The notes: generated by a model not told the origin, from the sequence alone. Positions 1 to 8,747 are shown, counted from the first letter of the stretch. The stretch: DNA of 56,618 nucleotides from Lachnospiraceae bacterium UBA1729 (GCA_002315945.1 DCIJ01000042.1:1-56618), one strand, 5' to 3'. Numbers and translations: made by a program.

Positions 1-128
1 GGGTTACCAAGGCTGAAATCAAATACATTCTCTTTTCCAACCTCTTTTGCTCTCTGTGTTGCAAACTCTGACAAAACTCTAATCATTGATTTTGCCTGTG
101 TCATTTGTGCATAGTGTTTTGAAATCAT
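1..128 (-). CDS. PLP-dependent aminotransferase, N-terminal fragment
   Basis: Only the first 42 codons lie in the window; the gene runs off the left edge. The reading starts MISKHYAQMTQAKSMIR and reaches ...VFDFSLGNP, the usual opening of class I/II (aspartate-type) pyridoxal-phosphate aminotransferases of Clostridia, where the FSLGNP turn precedes the large domain. The ATG at 126-128 has a GAGGAG-type ribosome binding site about 8 nt upstream on the minus strand. It lies just downstream of the MscS gene on the same strand (24 bp gap). The catalytic lysine is outside the window, so substrate cannot be judged. Confidence 0.7.
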   Translation of the reverse strand, partial: MISKHYAQMTQAKSMIRVLSEFATQRAKEVGKENVFDFSLGN

Positions 129-152
129 TATCTAAGCTCCTCTTTTCCTTTT

Positions 153-1037
153 CTACTGTTTCATATGTATATCCAGCTGATTATAGGGGATCTCAATATC
201 CGCCTCATCAAAGGCCTTCTTTATCAGCTCGTTTATCTTAAGACTGTTCGGTAAGTAGTCTTCATTTTTTACCCAGAATCGGATTTCAGTATCTATTCCC
301 GACTCTGCAAATCTGATGATGTATATGTCTCTGTCCTTTGACTTAATGACAAATTCAAGGCTATCAAGCAGAGGAAGCACTGCCTTACGCACCCGTTCAA
401 TGTCTTCGTCATAGGATATCGAAACCGGAATATCCATTCTTCTTACATCTGTGGGGGTTTTATTTATTACAGTCTGATTTGCCAGATCTTTATTTGGCAG
501 AATGACCAGTGTACCATCAGGCTTAACTATTCTGGTATAGAATAACGATATCTGGGTAACGGTTCCCTCCTGGCCAGTAGATGCCTCACAGATATAATCT
601 CCTACAAAAAATGGTTTGGTAGCCAGTATAAGAACGCCTCCAGCCAGGTTGGACAGACTGCCCTGCATTGCCAGCGCCAGTGCCATTCCCACAGAACCTA
701 TCATGGCAACTACCGTGGCCGCATCCAGGCCAAATCCAACAGCAATCGTCAGCACCAGGATACCTATCAGCAGCGCATTCACCAGACTTTCAACAAACTG
801 AGCTGCCCCAGTTTCAACCGCTGCCCTCTCCATGGATTTTCTAAGCAGTGACCTGACAAGTCTGATGAGCCACACGCCTATGGCAAGACCGATGATTGCT
901 AACAAAACCCGGATTCCCAGGTGCAGCGCTTTTTCAGGTATCTCCGAAATATACTGTTCAATTACTCCAAGTTTTTCTACTTCTATACTAGACATACTAG
1001 ACATATTATTATTTACCATCACACCCAGATTCCGCAT
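153..1037 (-). CDS. MscS-family small-conductance mechanosensitive channel
   Basis: A 294-residue membrane protein that should form a homoheptameric channel opening on membrane tension to release solutes during osmotic downshock. Three hydrophobic segments are visible (about residues 38-62, 82-100 and 108-126); the last carries the Gly/Ala-rich pore helix (AMIGSVGMALALAMQGSLSN), followed by the beta domain (PFFVGDYI, GTVTQISLFYTRI, ILPNKDL) and a C-terminal alpha/beta cytoplasmic domain, a typical minimal YggB/MscS. The start is uncertain: Met1, Met7, Met12 and Met15 are all possible, none has a strong Shine-Dalgarno sequence, and the last two lie in a 9-bp direct repeat (ATGTCTAGT twice). 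It is divergent from nrdG, only 41 bp away. Confidence 0.9.
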   Translation of the reverse strand: MRNLGVMVNNNMSSMSSIEVEKLGVIEQYISEIPEKALHLGIRVLLAIIGLAIGVWLIRLVRSLLRKSMERAAVETGAAQFVESLVNALLIGILVLTIAVGFGLDAATVVAMIGSVGMALALAMQGSLSNLAGGVLILATKPFFVGDYICEASTGQEGTVTQISLFYTRIVKPDGTLVILPNKDLANQTVINKTPTDVRRMDIPVSISYDEDIERVRKAVLPLLDSLEFVIKSKDRDIYIIRFAESGIDTEIRFWVKNEDYLPNSLKINELIKKAFDEADIEIPYNQLDIHMKQ

Positions 1038-1078
1038 CCATTATTGCCATATAATTTTATTCATTGTAACATAATGAT

Positions 1079-1777
1079 ATGAATATTCAAGGATTGCAAA
1101 AAACTACATTATTGGATTATCCCGGCAAAATCGCATGCACCATTTTTCTTGGTGGATGCAATTTCAGATGCCCCTTTTGTCATAATTCCATGCTCCTGGA
1201 CCCAGAAATCACCCCTGTTATGTCAGAGGATGAGATATTCGATTTTTTGTCACGTAGAAGGAATATTATTGAGGGAGTATGTGTTACCGGGGGAGAACCG
1301 ACCCTTCAGGCAGACCTGCCTTCGTTCATAGAAAAAATCAGATCCTTAGGATATTTAATTAAGCTTGATACCAACGGCACAAGGCCCGACATGATTAAAG
1401 CATTGCTAGATGCCAATCTTTTAGACTATATCGCCATGGATATTAAAAATTCAATGGATAACTACAGACATACTGTGGGAGTAGCAGACTCCTATGATTT
1501 GGGCAGTATTCCAGAATCAATCGAATTAATCAAGGCATATGCACCTGATTACGAATTCAGAACCACTCTGGTCTCCAACTTCCATACCGAAGCAGATATT
1601 GCACTCATGGGTAAAATGATTGCCCCCGCAAAAAAATGGTTTTTGCAGTGCTTTGAAGAGTCTGACCAGGTTCTGAAAAAAGGGCTGTCTGCTCCAAATA
1701 AAAAAACTCTGAATCGATATCTTTCAATCGCTTCAGAGTTTGCATCACTTGTATCTTTACGAGGAATACAGGAATAA
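1079..1777 (+). CDS. nrdG: Anaerobic ribonucleotide reductase activating protein (radical SAM)
   Basis: 232-residue radical SAM protein. The CxxxCxxC cluster motif is Cys27, Cys31, Cys34 (GGCNFRCPFCHN), and the SAM-binding GGEP motif follows (VCVTGGEPTLQ). The N-terminus MNIQGLQKTTLLDYPGKIA matches the class annotated as anaerobic NTP reductase activase in Clostridia, which makes the glycyl radical on NrdD. No nrdD is adjacent, so the partner is inferred from family only; a related glycyl-radical activase is possible. There is no clear Shine-Dalgarno sequence before the ATG. The stop codon abuts the stop of the convergent HPr-like gene (TAA/TTA, no gap), and the last 75 bp of this coding region contain that operon's terminator. 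Confidence 0.8.
   Translation: MNIQGLQKTTLLDYPGKIACTIFLGGCNFRCPFCHNSMLLDPEITPVMSEDEIFDFLSRRRNIIEGVCVTGGEPTLQADLPSFIEKIRSLGYLIKLDTNGTRPDMIKALLDANLLDYIAMDIKNSMDNYRHTVGVADSYDLGSIPESIELIKAYAPDYEFRTTLVSNFHTEADIALMGKMIAPAKKWFLQCFEESDQVLKKGLSAPNKKTLNRYLSIASEFASLVSLRGIQE
1701..1741 (-). terminator. Intrinsic terminator of the rapZ-whiA-crh operon, inside nrdG
   Basis: On the minus strand a 10-bp perfect stem (1732-1741 with 1704-1713, AAACTCTGAA/TTCAGAGTTT) continues, after one mismatch, into a 4-bp inner stem (727-730 with 715-718 in the 1700s) and an 8-nt loop. It is followed by UUUUAUUU. It lies 37 bp beyond the HPr-like stop codon and wholly within nrdG codons on the other strand. On the plus strand the run after the stem is not T-rich, so it acts one way. 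Confidence 0.82.
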
Positions 1778-2035
1778 TTAGTTGCTTCCTGTAAGGAACA
1801 GCTTAACACCTGCAAGAGCTTCGTCTTCGTCACTTCCATCACAGGCAATTGTAAGCTTGTCACCTGTATCAGGAGCAAGGCTCATCATACCCATAATACT
1901 CTTGGCATTAACATGGCTCTTCTCAGTCTCAAGATAAACTGAAGAATCGTACTTGCTTGCAACCTGAACTAACATAGCAATAGGTCTCTCTCCCACAGTT
2001 GCGTTCAGATTAACTGTAATAGTCTCTTTTTTCAT
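1778..2035 (-). CDS. crh: HPr-family protein lacking the His15 phosphorylation site (Crh-like)
   Basis: 85 residues, the full length of HPr. Seen: the active-site loop reads T13-V14-G15-E16-R17-P18, so the PTS phosphoryl-acceptor histidine is replaced by Gly while Arg17 and Pro18 are kept. The regulatory site is intact as N43-A44-K45-S46-I47-M48. Known: Bacillus subtilis Crh has Gln15, cannot carry PTS phosphate, and is phosphorylated on Ser46 by HPrK to act with CcpA; it is encoded after rapZ (yvcJ), yvcK and whiA (yvcL). The same neighbours rapZ-whiA precede this gene. Inferred: a regulatory, non-transport HPr. Strong GGAGGAG ribosome binding site. No hprK is in the window. Confidence 0.85.
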   Translation of the reverse strand: MKKETITVNLNATVGERPIAMLVQVASKYDSSVYLETEKSHVNAKSIMGMMSLAPDTGDKLTIACDGSDEDEALAGVKLFLTGSN

Positions 2036-2093
2036 GGTTCTCCTCCGCTCTCGCCATCATTTCCAATGGAAAGGAGGGCGGTGCTTTTTCTCA

Positions 2094-3035
2094 TTATTTT
2101 TTTTGGCTTGTATTACCCATCCTCAGGTCATCTGCGAGTTCACTGATTTTTCTTAATCTGTGATTCACACCACTCTTTCCCACATGAGGATCAAGCAGCT
2201 CTCCCAACTCCTTAAGGGGGCTATCAGGATTTTCAAGTCTGACTACCGCCATCTCACGAAGTGGCATAGGCAGATAATCCAATCCTTTTTCTTTAATTAT
2301 ATAATTGATATCCTCTACCTGTCTGGTAGAAGCGTTAACAGTCTTATTAATATTAGCCGTCTCACAATTCACACGGCGGTTAATATCATTACGCATCTCC
2401 TTGATAATACGCTCATTTTCCATGTTCATAAGCGCCACAGGAGCTTCCATTACATTGAGAGCATCTACAATCTTGGAGCTGTCCTTAACATATACAACAT
2501 ATCTGTCTTTTCTGGTTGTAATGTTGGCAGATATATCAAAATGTAACAACATATCCCTAATGAAATCAGCCTGTCCCCCACTCTTCACCACATATTCCAG
2601 ATGATACCCCTTGCTGGGATCTGTAAGGGATCCATTACACAAAAAGGCACTTCTCAAAAAAGCTCTCCTGCAGCAGCTTTTCTTAAGCAGCCATTGTGCA
2701 GCCTCCTTAGAAAAATCCGAAACAAAGACTCCATTACTGTTAATGATTTTCAGAGCCGACAGCATATCTGATATTAATTCTTCATCAGATACTTCAATTC
2801 CATTCTGAGTAAATACGCAATCACTCTTCGTTATATTAAAAGCTTTTTTTAGCAAAGTAAAGCATTTTCGGGACAGGTTATCGTTTTCTGTTAAAAACGC
2901 CAATCGAAAACGGTTTCCCTCTCTCTTTATTTGTCCAATATACCAAAAAAGTGCAGACAGCTCAGCCAGCTGACAATGTCTGGCACTTGGAAGCTGATTG
3001 TACAGTTCCTGTTTTACATCTTCAGAAAACGACAT
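2094..3035 (-). CDS. whiA: WhiA, DNA-binding cell-division/sporulation-type regulator
   Basis: 313 residues, normal length. The N-terminus (MSFSEDVKQELYNQ) and the LAGLIDADG-like middle (RRAFLRSAFLCNGSLTDP, about residues 120-140) followed by a C-terminal helix-turn-helix (EMAVVRLENPDSPLKELGELL and GVNHRLRKISELA, about 260-305) are diagnostic. In Streptomyces WhiA is a sporulation regulator; in B. subtilis it affects division and chromosome segregation. It starts 35 bp downstream of rapZ with AGGATG as ribosome binding site and precedes the Crh-like gene by 58 bp, the conserved Firmicute order. Confidence 0.95.
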   Translation of the reverse strand: MSFSEDVKQELYNQLPSARHCQLAELSALFWYIGQIKREGNRFRLAFLTENDNLSRKCFTLLKKAFNITKSDCVFTQNGIEVSDEELISDMLSALKIINSNGVFVSDFSKEAAQWLLKKSCCRRAFLRSAFLCNGSLTDPSKGYHLEYVVKSGGQADFIRDMLLHFDISANITTRKDRYVVYVKDSSKIVDALNVMEAPVALMNMENERIIKEMRNDINRRVNCETANINKTVNASTRQVEDINYIIKEKGLDYLPMPLREMAVVRLENPDSPLKELGELLDPHVGKSGVNHRLRKISELADDLRMGNTSQKK

Positions 3036-3070
3036 AATCTGTATTTCATCCTATATCAGAAAAAAATAAT

Positions 3071-3937
3071 CTACTTTTTAGCGGAATCACGATGGGTCAG
3101 TGCCAGACCAAAGCTGCCTGTCCCCTTCAATCTGGCATACAGTTCATTGGCCAGGGTTACACTTCTATGCTTGCCTCCAGTACATCCAACTCCTATTACC
3201 AGCTGATTTTTCCCTTCCTTCACATATTTTGGAATTAGGAAATTAATCATATCCTCCAGCATCTTTAAGAATTCGTTGGCCTCTGGGAATTTCATTACAT
3301 AGTCTCTTACAGGAGCATCATTTCCTGTAAGATTCTTCAGTTCATCAATATAGTAGGGGTTAGGCAAAAACCTCACGTCAAAGACCAGATCTGCGTCTGA
3401 TGGAATCCCATGCTTAAATCCAAAGGACATTATTGTAACCATCAGAGAATCATAGGCCTCATTTTCAACAAATATACGATTAAGCTCCTCCTTCAGTACT
3501 CTTGTCAAGAGTTTTGAAGAGTCAATCACATAATCCGCTCTCTGCCTGATACCCTTGAGAATTGTCTTTTCTCTTTCTATTCCTTCTTCAACCCGTTCAC
3601 CATTGGACAGACTCATGGGATGAATACGTCTGCTCTCTTTGTATCTTCGAATCAGTGCTTCCTTGGATGCATCCATGAAAAGGATTTCATACTGAAAGCC
3701 ATCCTCCTTAAGCTTTGTCAGGACATTTTCAGCCTCTTTAAAATCCTGATCTGGACGGGCATGAATTCCAAGAGCTACCTTACTAAGCTCCTTATTTGGA
3801 ACTGCAATAAGCTCAATAAATTTGTCCAGCAAGGATACAGGCATATTATCTACACAATAATACCCCATGTCTTCCAACATCTTCATGGCAGTGCTCTTAC
3901 CGCCACCACTCATTCCAGTAACAATTACAAAGCGCAT
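3071..3937 (-). CDS. rapZ: RapZ/YvcJ nucleotide-binding adapter protein
   Basis: 288 residues. P-loop G8-MSGGGK-S15 near the N-terminus (VTGMSGGGKSTAMKMLEDMG), DNMP motif after it, and the conserved C-terminal block GVGCTGGKHRSVTLA. Enteric RapZ controls RNA turnover of the glucosamine-6-phosphate synthase message; the Firmicute homologue YvcJ binds and hydrolyses nucleotides and its targets are less clear. The first 13 bp overlap the end of the capsule-type gene upstream and an AGAGGAAATCAG ribosome binding site lies inside that gene, so the two are translationally linked. Confidence 0.95.
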   Translation of the reverse strand: MRFVIVTGMSGGGKSTAMKMLEDMGYYCVDNMPVSLLDKFIELIAVPNKELSKVALGIHARPDQDFKEAENVLTKLKEDGFQYEILFMDASKEALIRRYKESRRIHPMSLSNGERVEEGIEREKTILKGIRQRADYVIDSSKLLTRVLKEELNRIFVENEAYDSLMVTIMSFGFKHGIPSDADLVFDVRFLPNPYYIDELKNLTGNDAPVRDYVMKFPEANEFLKMLEDMINFLIPKYVKEGKNQLVIGVGCTGGKHRSVTLANELYARLKGTGSFGLALTHRDSAKK

Positions 3938-5454
3938 CTGATTTCCTCTTTTACCAGTTCAACAATATCTCGTCTGCTCTTCTCAACCAATTCCTGGTCT
4001 GCCCCTTCAATTGGGGAATATACGCACAGTCCTGTATCTGAAAATGCCTTAAAATATTTTCTAACGCTTACTCTGTCAATCAGCTGACCTTTTGCATGCA
4101 TCTCAAGAATTTCTTCCATGGCCTTATCGATATCATCAACGCTGCCAATATGATATATTCCCGGTCCCCTCTCGAATCCTCCGAATCCAAGATTCATAAC
4201 TGGTTTGCCATTAGCAGGAGCTTCAATGGCTACAGTTCCCGCAGGAGTAGCTGCTGCCACACAATGCTCCAACAGGTCAACCGACTCCGCATCCGAACTT
4301 ACAAGTACCACATTGTCCATCGAAGCGATGTCCTTATAAAATGTATGCATCCTGTAGGGCTGTACAAAATGCTCCTTCACATACAGCTTTACTCCATGCT
4401 TTTTCAACGCCGAAGCCAGTAATGCTATTGCCAGTTCCTGCTCCACAAAGGGGCCTGCCTGGGGAAGTGTTGTTGCCTCAGGCTGCTGATGCAATAGGAA
4501 CAGCACATATTTTTCTTTTGTAGTATCCGGTTTTACAGCAAGGGCTTCATAATCAGATAATCTGTCACAGTACTTTAGCTTGTGCTTAGTTCTCTTAATC
4601 CAGTACAAATCATCCTTTACATGAGCAATTTCTTTTTTAAGGGTATTTGTCTCCTTACCCTTAATCAGACCTGCTATTCCGTGTCTAATCCACTTGATAT
4701 GACGTTTTCTGACATACTCAGGAACCACGTATGCCATTATCATTTTCATTTCCCGCTTTGCATGAGCCGCCCGGTCTGCTGCCCCCAGCATAGTCTTAAC
4801 CTTGGTGGCCTTATTTTCCTTAAGTAATGCCTGGTAATACTTTTCCACGCTGTCAGGAAGAGTCACCTCACTGCTTCCATCCTGTAAAAGTTCCTGGTAT
4901 CTGGCCATCATTCTCCTGGGCAGGTCATACAGGTCATTCCCTACAAAGCACCAGTGGGGAAGATGCGTTGGCGCGAATATTACAAATGGAATTTTCTTAA
5001 TCTTCAAAAGTCCATAGATTATATAGTCATGGGTATGATGAGGTATTCCTGTTAATACAGCAAAATTAATCTCATTTTTTTCAAATACATCATTCCAGAA
5101 TCTCAGATGCTGCAGATAATATCTCTTACCCTCGTCAAAGGTATAGATATCAAAATCAGTAATTCTGCATAACATCTTGGTAGCCATAATTTCATAGGGC
5201 TCCATTGATAAAAGTGTATTGTAATCAAGAGGCAGGCAATTGTTAAAGTCAATCTTATCTTCATATGTGCAGTTGGCACACATGTCATAATCAACCTTTG
5301 TAAATCTGTCATCCAGATCATCTGAATGATCATTATCTCTACTGGTATAGACACATGACTTTATTTCAAACTCTTTATTAATATCATCAAATATTTTTTT
5401 CTGGTAACCGTTTACAGAGTCATAACCCTGAAAAAACAGATGCAAATCCTTCAT
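3925..5454 (-). CDS. Capsule-type GT-B glycosyltransferase-like protein
   Basis: 509 residues, no signal peptide or membrane helix. The C-terminal half has the nucleotide-sugar binding half of capsule Kdo-transferase-like (Capsule_synth) and related GT-B enzymes: a YVLFLLHQQPEAT strand, VKLYVKEHF, and the block AAATPAGTVAIEAPANGKPV followed by MNLGFGGF. The N-terminal half (NFAVLTGIPHHTHDYIIYGL, then PFVIFAPTHLP) fits the acceptor domain. Probably adds a sugar to, or directs, the surface glycan made by this cluster; donor and acceptor are unknown. It ends inside rapZ (13 bp) and follows the ABC exporter gene by 9 bp. No close Shine-Dalgarno sequence is seen before its ATG. Confidence 0.6.
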   Translation of the reverse strand: MKDLHLFFQGYDSVNGYQKKIFDDINKEFEIKSCVYTSRDNDHSDDLDDRFTKVDYDMCANCTYEDKIDFNNCLPLDYNTLLSMEPYEIMATKMLCRITDFDIYTFDEGKRYYLQHLRFWNDVFEKNEINFAVLTGIPHHTHDYIIYGLLKIKKIPFVIFAPTHLPHWCFVGNDLYDLPRRMMARYQELLQDGSSEVTLPDSVEKYYQALLKENKATKVKTMLGAADRAAHAKREMKMIMAYVVPEYVRKRHIKWIRHGIAGLIKGKETNTLKKEIAHVKDDLYWIKRTKHKLKYCDRLSDYEALAVKPDTTKEKYVLFLLHQQPEATTLPQAGPFVEQELAIALLASALKKHGVKLYVKEHFVQPYRMHTFYKDIASMDNVVLVSSDAESVDLLEHCVAAATPAGTVAIEAPANGKPVMNLGFGGFERGPGIYHIGSVDDIDKAMEEILEMHAKGQLIDRVSVRKYFKAFSDTGLCVYSPIEGADQELVEKSRRDIVELVKEEIRCAL

Positions 5455-5463
5455 AATAGTTTT

Positions 5464-7206
5464 TTATCTTTCCTGCACAATGTTTCCATTCTCTACTCTG
5501 TAGATCATGTCACAGCCTTCAATCGTCTTTAATCTGTGGGCTATAATGAGCATAGTCTTTTTACCCTGGAATCTGTTGATGGCATCCATAATAGCTGCCT
5601 CAGTATCATTATCCAAAGCAGAGGTGGCCTCATCCAGAATCAATATCTCAGGATTGTGATACAGTGCTCTGGCAATTCCCAGTCGCTGTCGCTGTCCACC
5701 ACTCATTCGGATTCCTCTTTCGCCTATCTCTGTATATATTCCCTCAGGCTGCTCCTTTACAAACTCGGTCAGCTGCGCTTCCTCAAGTACAGCCCAGACC
5801 CTGCTCTCATCAACCTTTTCATAGGGAACTCCAAAAGCCACGTTGGCTCTTATGGTATCATCCATCAGATTTATTGACTGGGGGATATAGCCGATGTTAT
5901 GCAGCCATCCCGCATAATTTTCCAACACATCCACACCATCACATCTGACAGTGCCGTTCTCTGCATCCAGCAGTCCCAGCATAATATCTACCAGTGTAGT
6001 CTTGCCAGCACCGGATTTTCCAACGATACCTACCGACTTACCTACCGGCACACTCATTTTTGCATCCTTAAAAATGTAGGTTTCAGAATTAGGATATCTG
6101 TAAGACAGGTTTTCAACCGAAAGTTCCTTATTAAGTTCCATCCTTACATCAAGGGTTCTGCCGATGGTCTTGGGGTTAGGCTCATTCTTAACATACTGAG
6201 GCATATCTACATGGTCATATACATAATCAAGTGTAGGCTTATAATATGCTGCATTAGCCAGATATGTACTCATTCTGCTGGCTGAAGGCATCAGTCGCAC
6301 TGCTGCCAGCGCAAAGGCGGACAGCTGGGGAAGCATGCTGGATACACTGCCACCCATCAGAATAATCACTCCCAGATAACCAAGTACTCCACAGATACAT
6401 ACAGTCTCTATTAACAGCTTTGGCGCACTACTCCAAACCTTTTGATTTTTCGAAAGCTTGTAGAACACCTTTCCATTATTCTCATATTCTTCCAGAAAAG
6501 ATTCTTCCTTGGCAAAGATTTTAACATCCTTGATACTCTGAATGGACTGGATAATACTGTTGTACATTCTGCTCTGTCTGACTCTGGCATCCTGACCGAT
6601 TTTGCCCATCATGGGTCTGTAGATTACTGCAATTATTCCTGTCACACCAAACAATAGCAGACACATCACTACAGTCATCTTAAAATCAATAAACAATAGC
6701 AGTGCTCCAAGGAAAAGTGCAATTATCAGTTCTGACATAAACTGGATACATTCAAGCAGCAGTGAAAACACACCTGTTGTATCACTGTAGACAGTCCTCA
6801 GTACATCTGAAGTATTTGCATTCAGATAGTATTCATAGGGCTTGTTAAAGAATATTTCCAGCAAATCCCTTGATATCTTGTACTGACTGTTGGTAATAAA
6901 TGTATGCTGAACATGATACATAAATAACAGATAGGCATTTTTGAAAATAAAAATTCCAATCAGCGCCACTATCATTACTAACATAAATTCTTCTATCGAA
7001 TCCAGATTAAGTATCTCAGACACCTTTACTACAAAAATGTTTTTTGAAAAGGCATCAGGTTCAACCACAGCAGTAACAATAGGCAGAATCATGGATACAC
7101 CCAGTGTTTCCAGCACTGCTCCTATGCATATCATAAATAGCAGCATAACCACCTTTTGTTTCTGGCTCTTATTTAATACAACCTGTAGCTTCTTAATTAC
7201 ATCCAT
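5464..7206 (-). CDS. ABC transporter half-molecule, lipid-linked glycan flippase type (PglK/MsbA-like)
   Basis: 580 residues with an N-terminal six-helix exporter domain (hydrophobic runs at about 18-40, 70-95, 150-185, 260-285) fused to an ATPase domain. Walker A is GKSGAGKTTLVD (about 400), the signature MSGGQRQRLGIARAL (about 505), Walker B ILILDEATSALD and the H-loop IAHRLKTI. Size and layout fit PglK/MsbA/WlaB-type flippases that turn over undecaprenyl-linked oligosaccharide. No Wzx or Wzy is present in the cluster, so this is the only export candidate. Downstream of the deacetylase with 1 bp between them. Confidence 0.85.
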   Translation of the reverse strand: MDVIKKLQVVLNKSQKQKVVMLLFMICIGAVLETLGVSMILPIVTAVVEPDAFSKNIFVVKVSEILNLDSIEEFMLVMIVALIGIFIFKNAYLLFMYHVQHTFITNSQYKISRDLLEIFFNKPYEYYLNANTSDVLRTVYSDTTGVFSLLLECIQFMSELIIALFLGALLLFIDFKMTVVMCLLLFGVTGIIAVIYRPMMGKIGQDARVRQSRMYNSIIQSIQSIKDVKIFAKEESFLEEYENNGKVFYKLSKNQKVWSSAPKLLIETVCICGVLGYLGVIILMGGSVSSMLPQLSAFALAAVRLMPSASRMSTYLANAAYYKPTLDYVYDHVDMPQYVKNEPNPKTIGRTLDVRMELNKELSVENLSYRYPNSETYIFKDAKMSVPVGKSVGIVGKSGAGKTTLVDIMLGLLDAENGTVRCDGVDVLENYAGWLHNIGYIPQSINLMDDTIRANVAFGVPYEKVDESRVWAVLEEAQLTEFVKEQPEGIYTEIGERGIRMSGGQRQRLGIARALYHNPEILILDEATSALDNDTEAAIMDAINRFQGKKTMLIIAHRLKTIEGCDMIYRVENGNIVQER

Positions 7207-7207
7207 A

Positions 7208-7993
7208 TTATTTCCCAGTTAATCTCCCTCTTAATACCAAAAGGCCATGCAACAGACCATTACCTGCCACAAATTTCCTCAGACTATTAAGACTTCTGTT
7301 TTTAAGTTCTTGAAATTTCAAACAAACTCCCCACATTCTGAAGTCTAATTTCATCAGTTCGTCAAATCCAACTATCACATTCCTGTGGCCTTTGATGAAT
7401 GTTTCCAGTTCCAAAATATCATCCCTGGTACACTCATTAGCATGGATACATATTGTATCTACGCCACCTCTTACCTTGAAACTTGCACTACGGCACGGAA
7501 TATATTTCATTCCGTCACGTATATAGCACTCATCTGTATTTCCATCGGTAATATATTTAAATCCCAGCTCTTTCAGGGCTTTTACGGTATTCTCATCAAA
7601 GGTATGGCCTGGCGCCATAAATACTTCCGGGTTAATCCCATTTTCACGCAGGATATCCTGCCCAGACTTTAATCTTTCAAGCTGAACCTCATAGCTGTGC
7701 CCTGCAAATTCACTCAAGGGTCTCCCCTTAAGTATGCCTCCATCTTTGGAATCGTATATGTGCACATATCCATGCTGGCTCAGTATCCACCCCTTAGCTT
7801 CCAGGGCCTTCATCTCTTCATAAAACTTTTCCACCTGACTACCTGCCATAAGCTTTGGATCCTGGTTATCCGGCACTATTCCGAGCAGTGGTTTCACAGA
7901 ATATTTTAAAAAAATGTCTCTAACCAGACAGAAGCCGTTCCAGTCCATGGTGTCACATATGTCATCCATGCGAAAAGCTATTTTTTCAGTCAT
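7208..7993 (-). CDS. NodB/DUF2334-like polysaccharide deacetylase
   Basis: 261 residues from the ATG at 7993 (a GTG sits one codon before it; an AGGA motif serves either). The N-terminal strand KIAFRMDDICD has the double Asp of carbohydrate esterase family 4/DUF2334 metal sites, followed by PLLGIVPDN, the HGYVHIYD motif (metal-binding His), and MAPGHTFDENTVKALKELGF. Predicted cytoplasmic, metal-dependent removal of N-acetyl groups from a sugar or lipid-linked oligosaccharide precursor. It overlaps the end of the FemAB-like gene by 8 bp and is 1 bp from the flippase gene. Substrate unknown. Confidence 0.7.
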   Translation of the reverse strand: MTEKIAFRMDDICDTMDWNGFCLVRDIFLKYSVKPLLGIVPDNQDPKLMAGSQVEKFYEEMKALEAKGWILSQHGYVHIYDSKDGGILKGRPLSEFAGHSYEVQLERLKSGQDILRENGINPEVFMAPGHTFDENTVKALKELGFKYITDGNTDECYIRDGMKYIPCRSASFKVRGGVDTICIHANECTRDDILELETFIKGHRNVIVGFDELMKLDFRMWGVCLKFQELKNRSLNSLRKFVAGNGLLHGLLVLRGRLTGK

Positions 7994-8747
7994 CACTTAT
8001 CATTCCTATCAGGTTAATTGCACCCTTTACCGCCTGAGCCTTTAGTCCCACTAACTCCTCACAGTCATAGTAGTACAACTCACTTCCACCAAAAGATTCT
8101 TTAAATTCAGTGATTCTTTTTACTTCCTCACTCAGTCCTGCTCCACCCCAGTCATAGGTAGTCTTACCAGCATCCTTAAAGTAAAGCATGTCCTGCATAT
8201 GCAGGTATCTGTTGGCATAGCTCACCTGCCTTGCCTCTTCCTTTTCCTGCCTGAACAGCGAAGCTGACTGATAGGATCTGACAAAATCCTCCCCCACAAT
8301 ATAGGTATGATAAACCAACACTCTGTCATTCTTGACAGCTTTTGTTATTGCAAACACACCTTCTCTGACGTAGGTCTCAATCTCTTCCCTGTATTTTTCA
8401 TAGGTTTCCTGGGCTCCACCCTTGGTAGTCCAGAATTCCATAAAAAAGTCTAAAAACTCTTTGATTTCCTTTTCGTCAATCTGATCTCCAACCAGGAACC
8501 TGGCTGATATTTCCTCCCTGCCAGCTCTTCGAATCTGATACTTACAGTCCTTCTGGCACAGAGCCATCAGTTCCTCTTCGCTCTTGGTCAGATCTGAAAT
8601 CAGAGTTCTAACCTTTCTTAACTCTTTTCCCACTACCTGTGATGCACCACGATATAGTATTATTCCATCCAGTCCGGCGCTTTCCTTTGCCATCCAGACC
8701 TCTCGGAAATTCACACCATGCTTTTTTTGTCTGTTTATTACTAACAT
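7986..8747 (-). CDS. FemAB/GNAT-like aminoacyl- or acyltransferase
   Basis: 253 residues with the GNAT fold features of FemX/FmhB-type and related acyltransferases: a basic RRAGREEI segment after the N-terminal strands, the core around VLVYHTYIVGEDFVRSYQSAS (quoted loosely, residues about 160-180) and the late YDWGGAG motif before KRITEFKESFGG, which is hallmark for FemAB-like enzymes. It could add an amino acid or acyl group to an amino sugar exposed by the adjacent deacetylase; that pairing is inference. Ribosome binding site AGGAAATAT; overlaps the deacetylase by 8 bp. Confidence 0.6.
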   Translation of the reverse strand: MLVINRQKKHGVNFREVWMAKESAGLDGIILYRGASQVVGKELRKVRTLISDLTKSEEELMALCQKDCKYQIRRAGREEISARFLVGDQIDEKEIKEFLDFFMEFWTTKGGAQETYEKYREEIETYVREGVFAITKAVKNDRVLVYHTYIVGEDFVRSYQSASLFRQEKEEARQVSYANRYLHMQDMLYFKDAGKTTYDWGGAGLSEEVKRITEFKESFGGSELYYYDCEELVGLKAQAVKGAINLIGMISDD

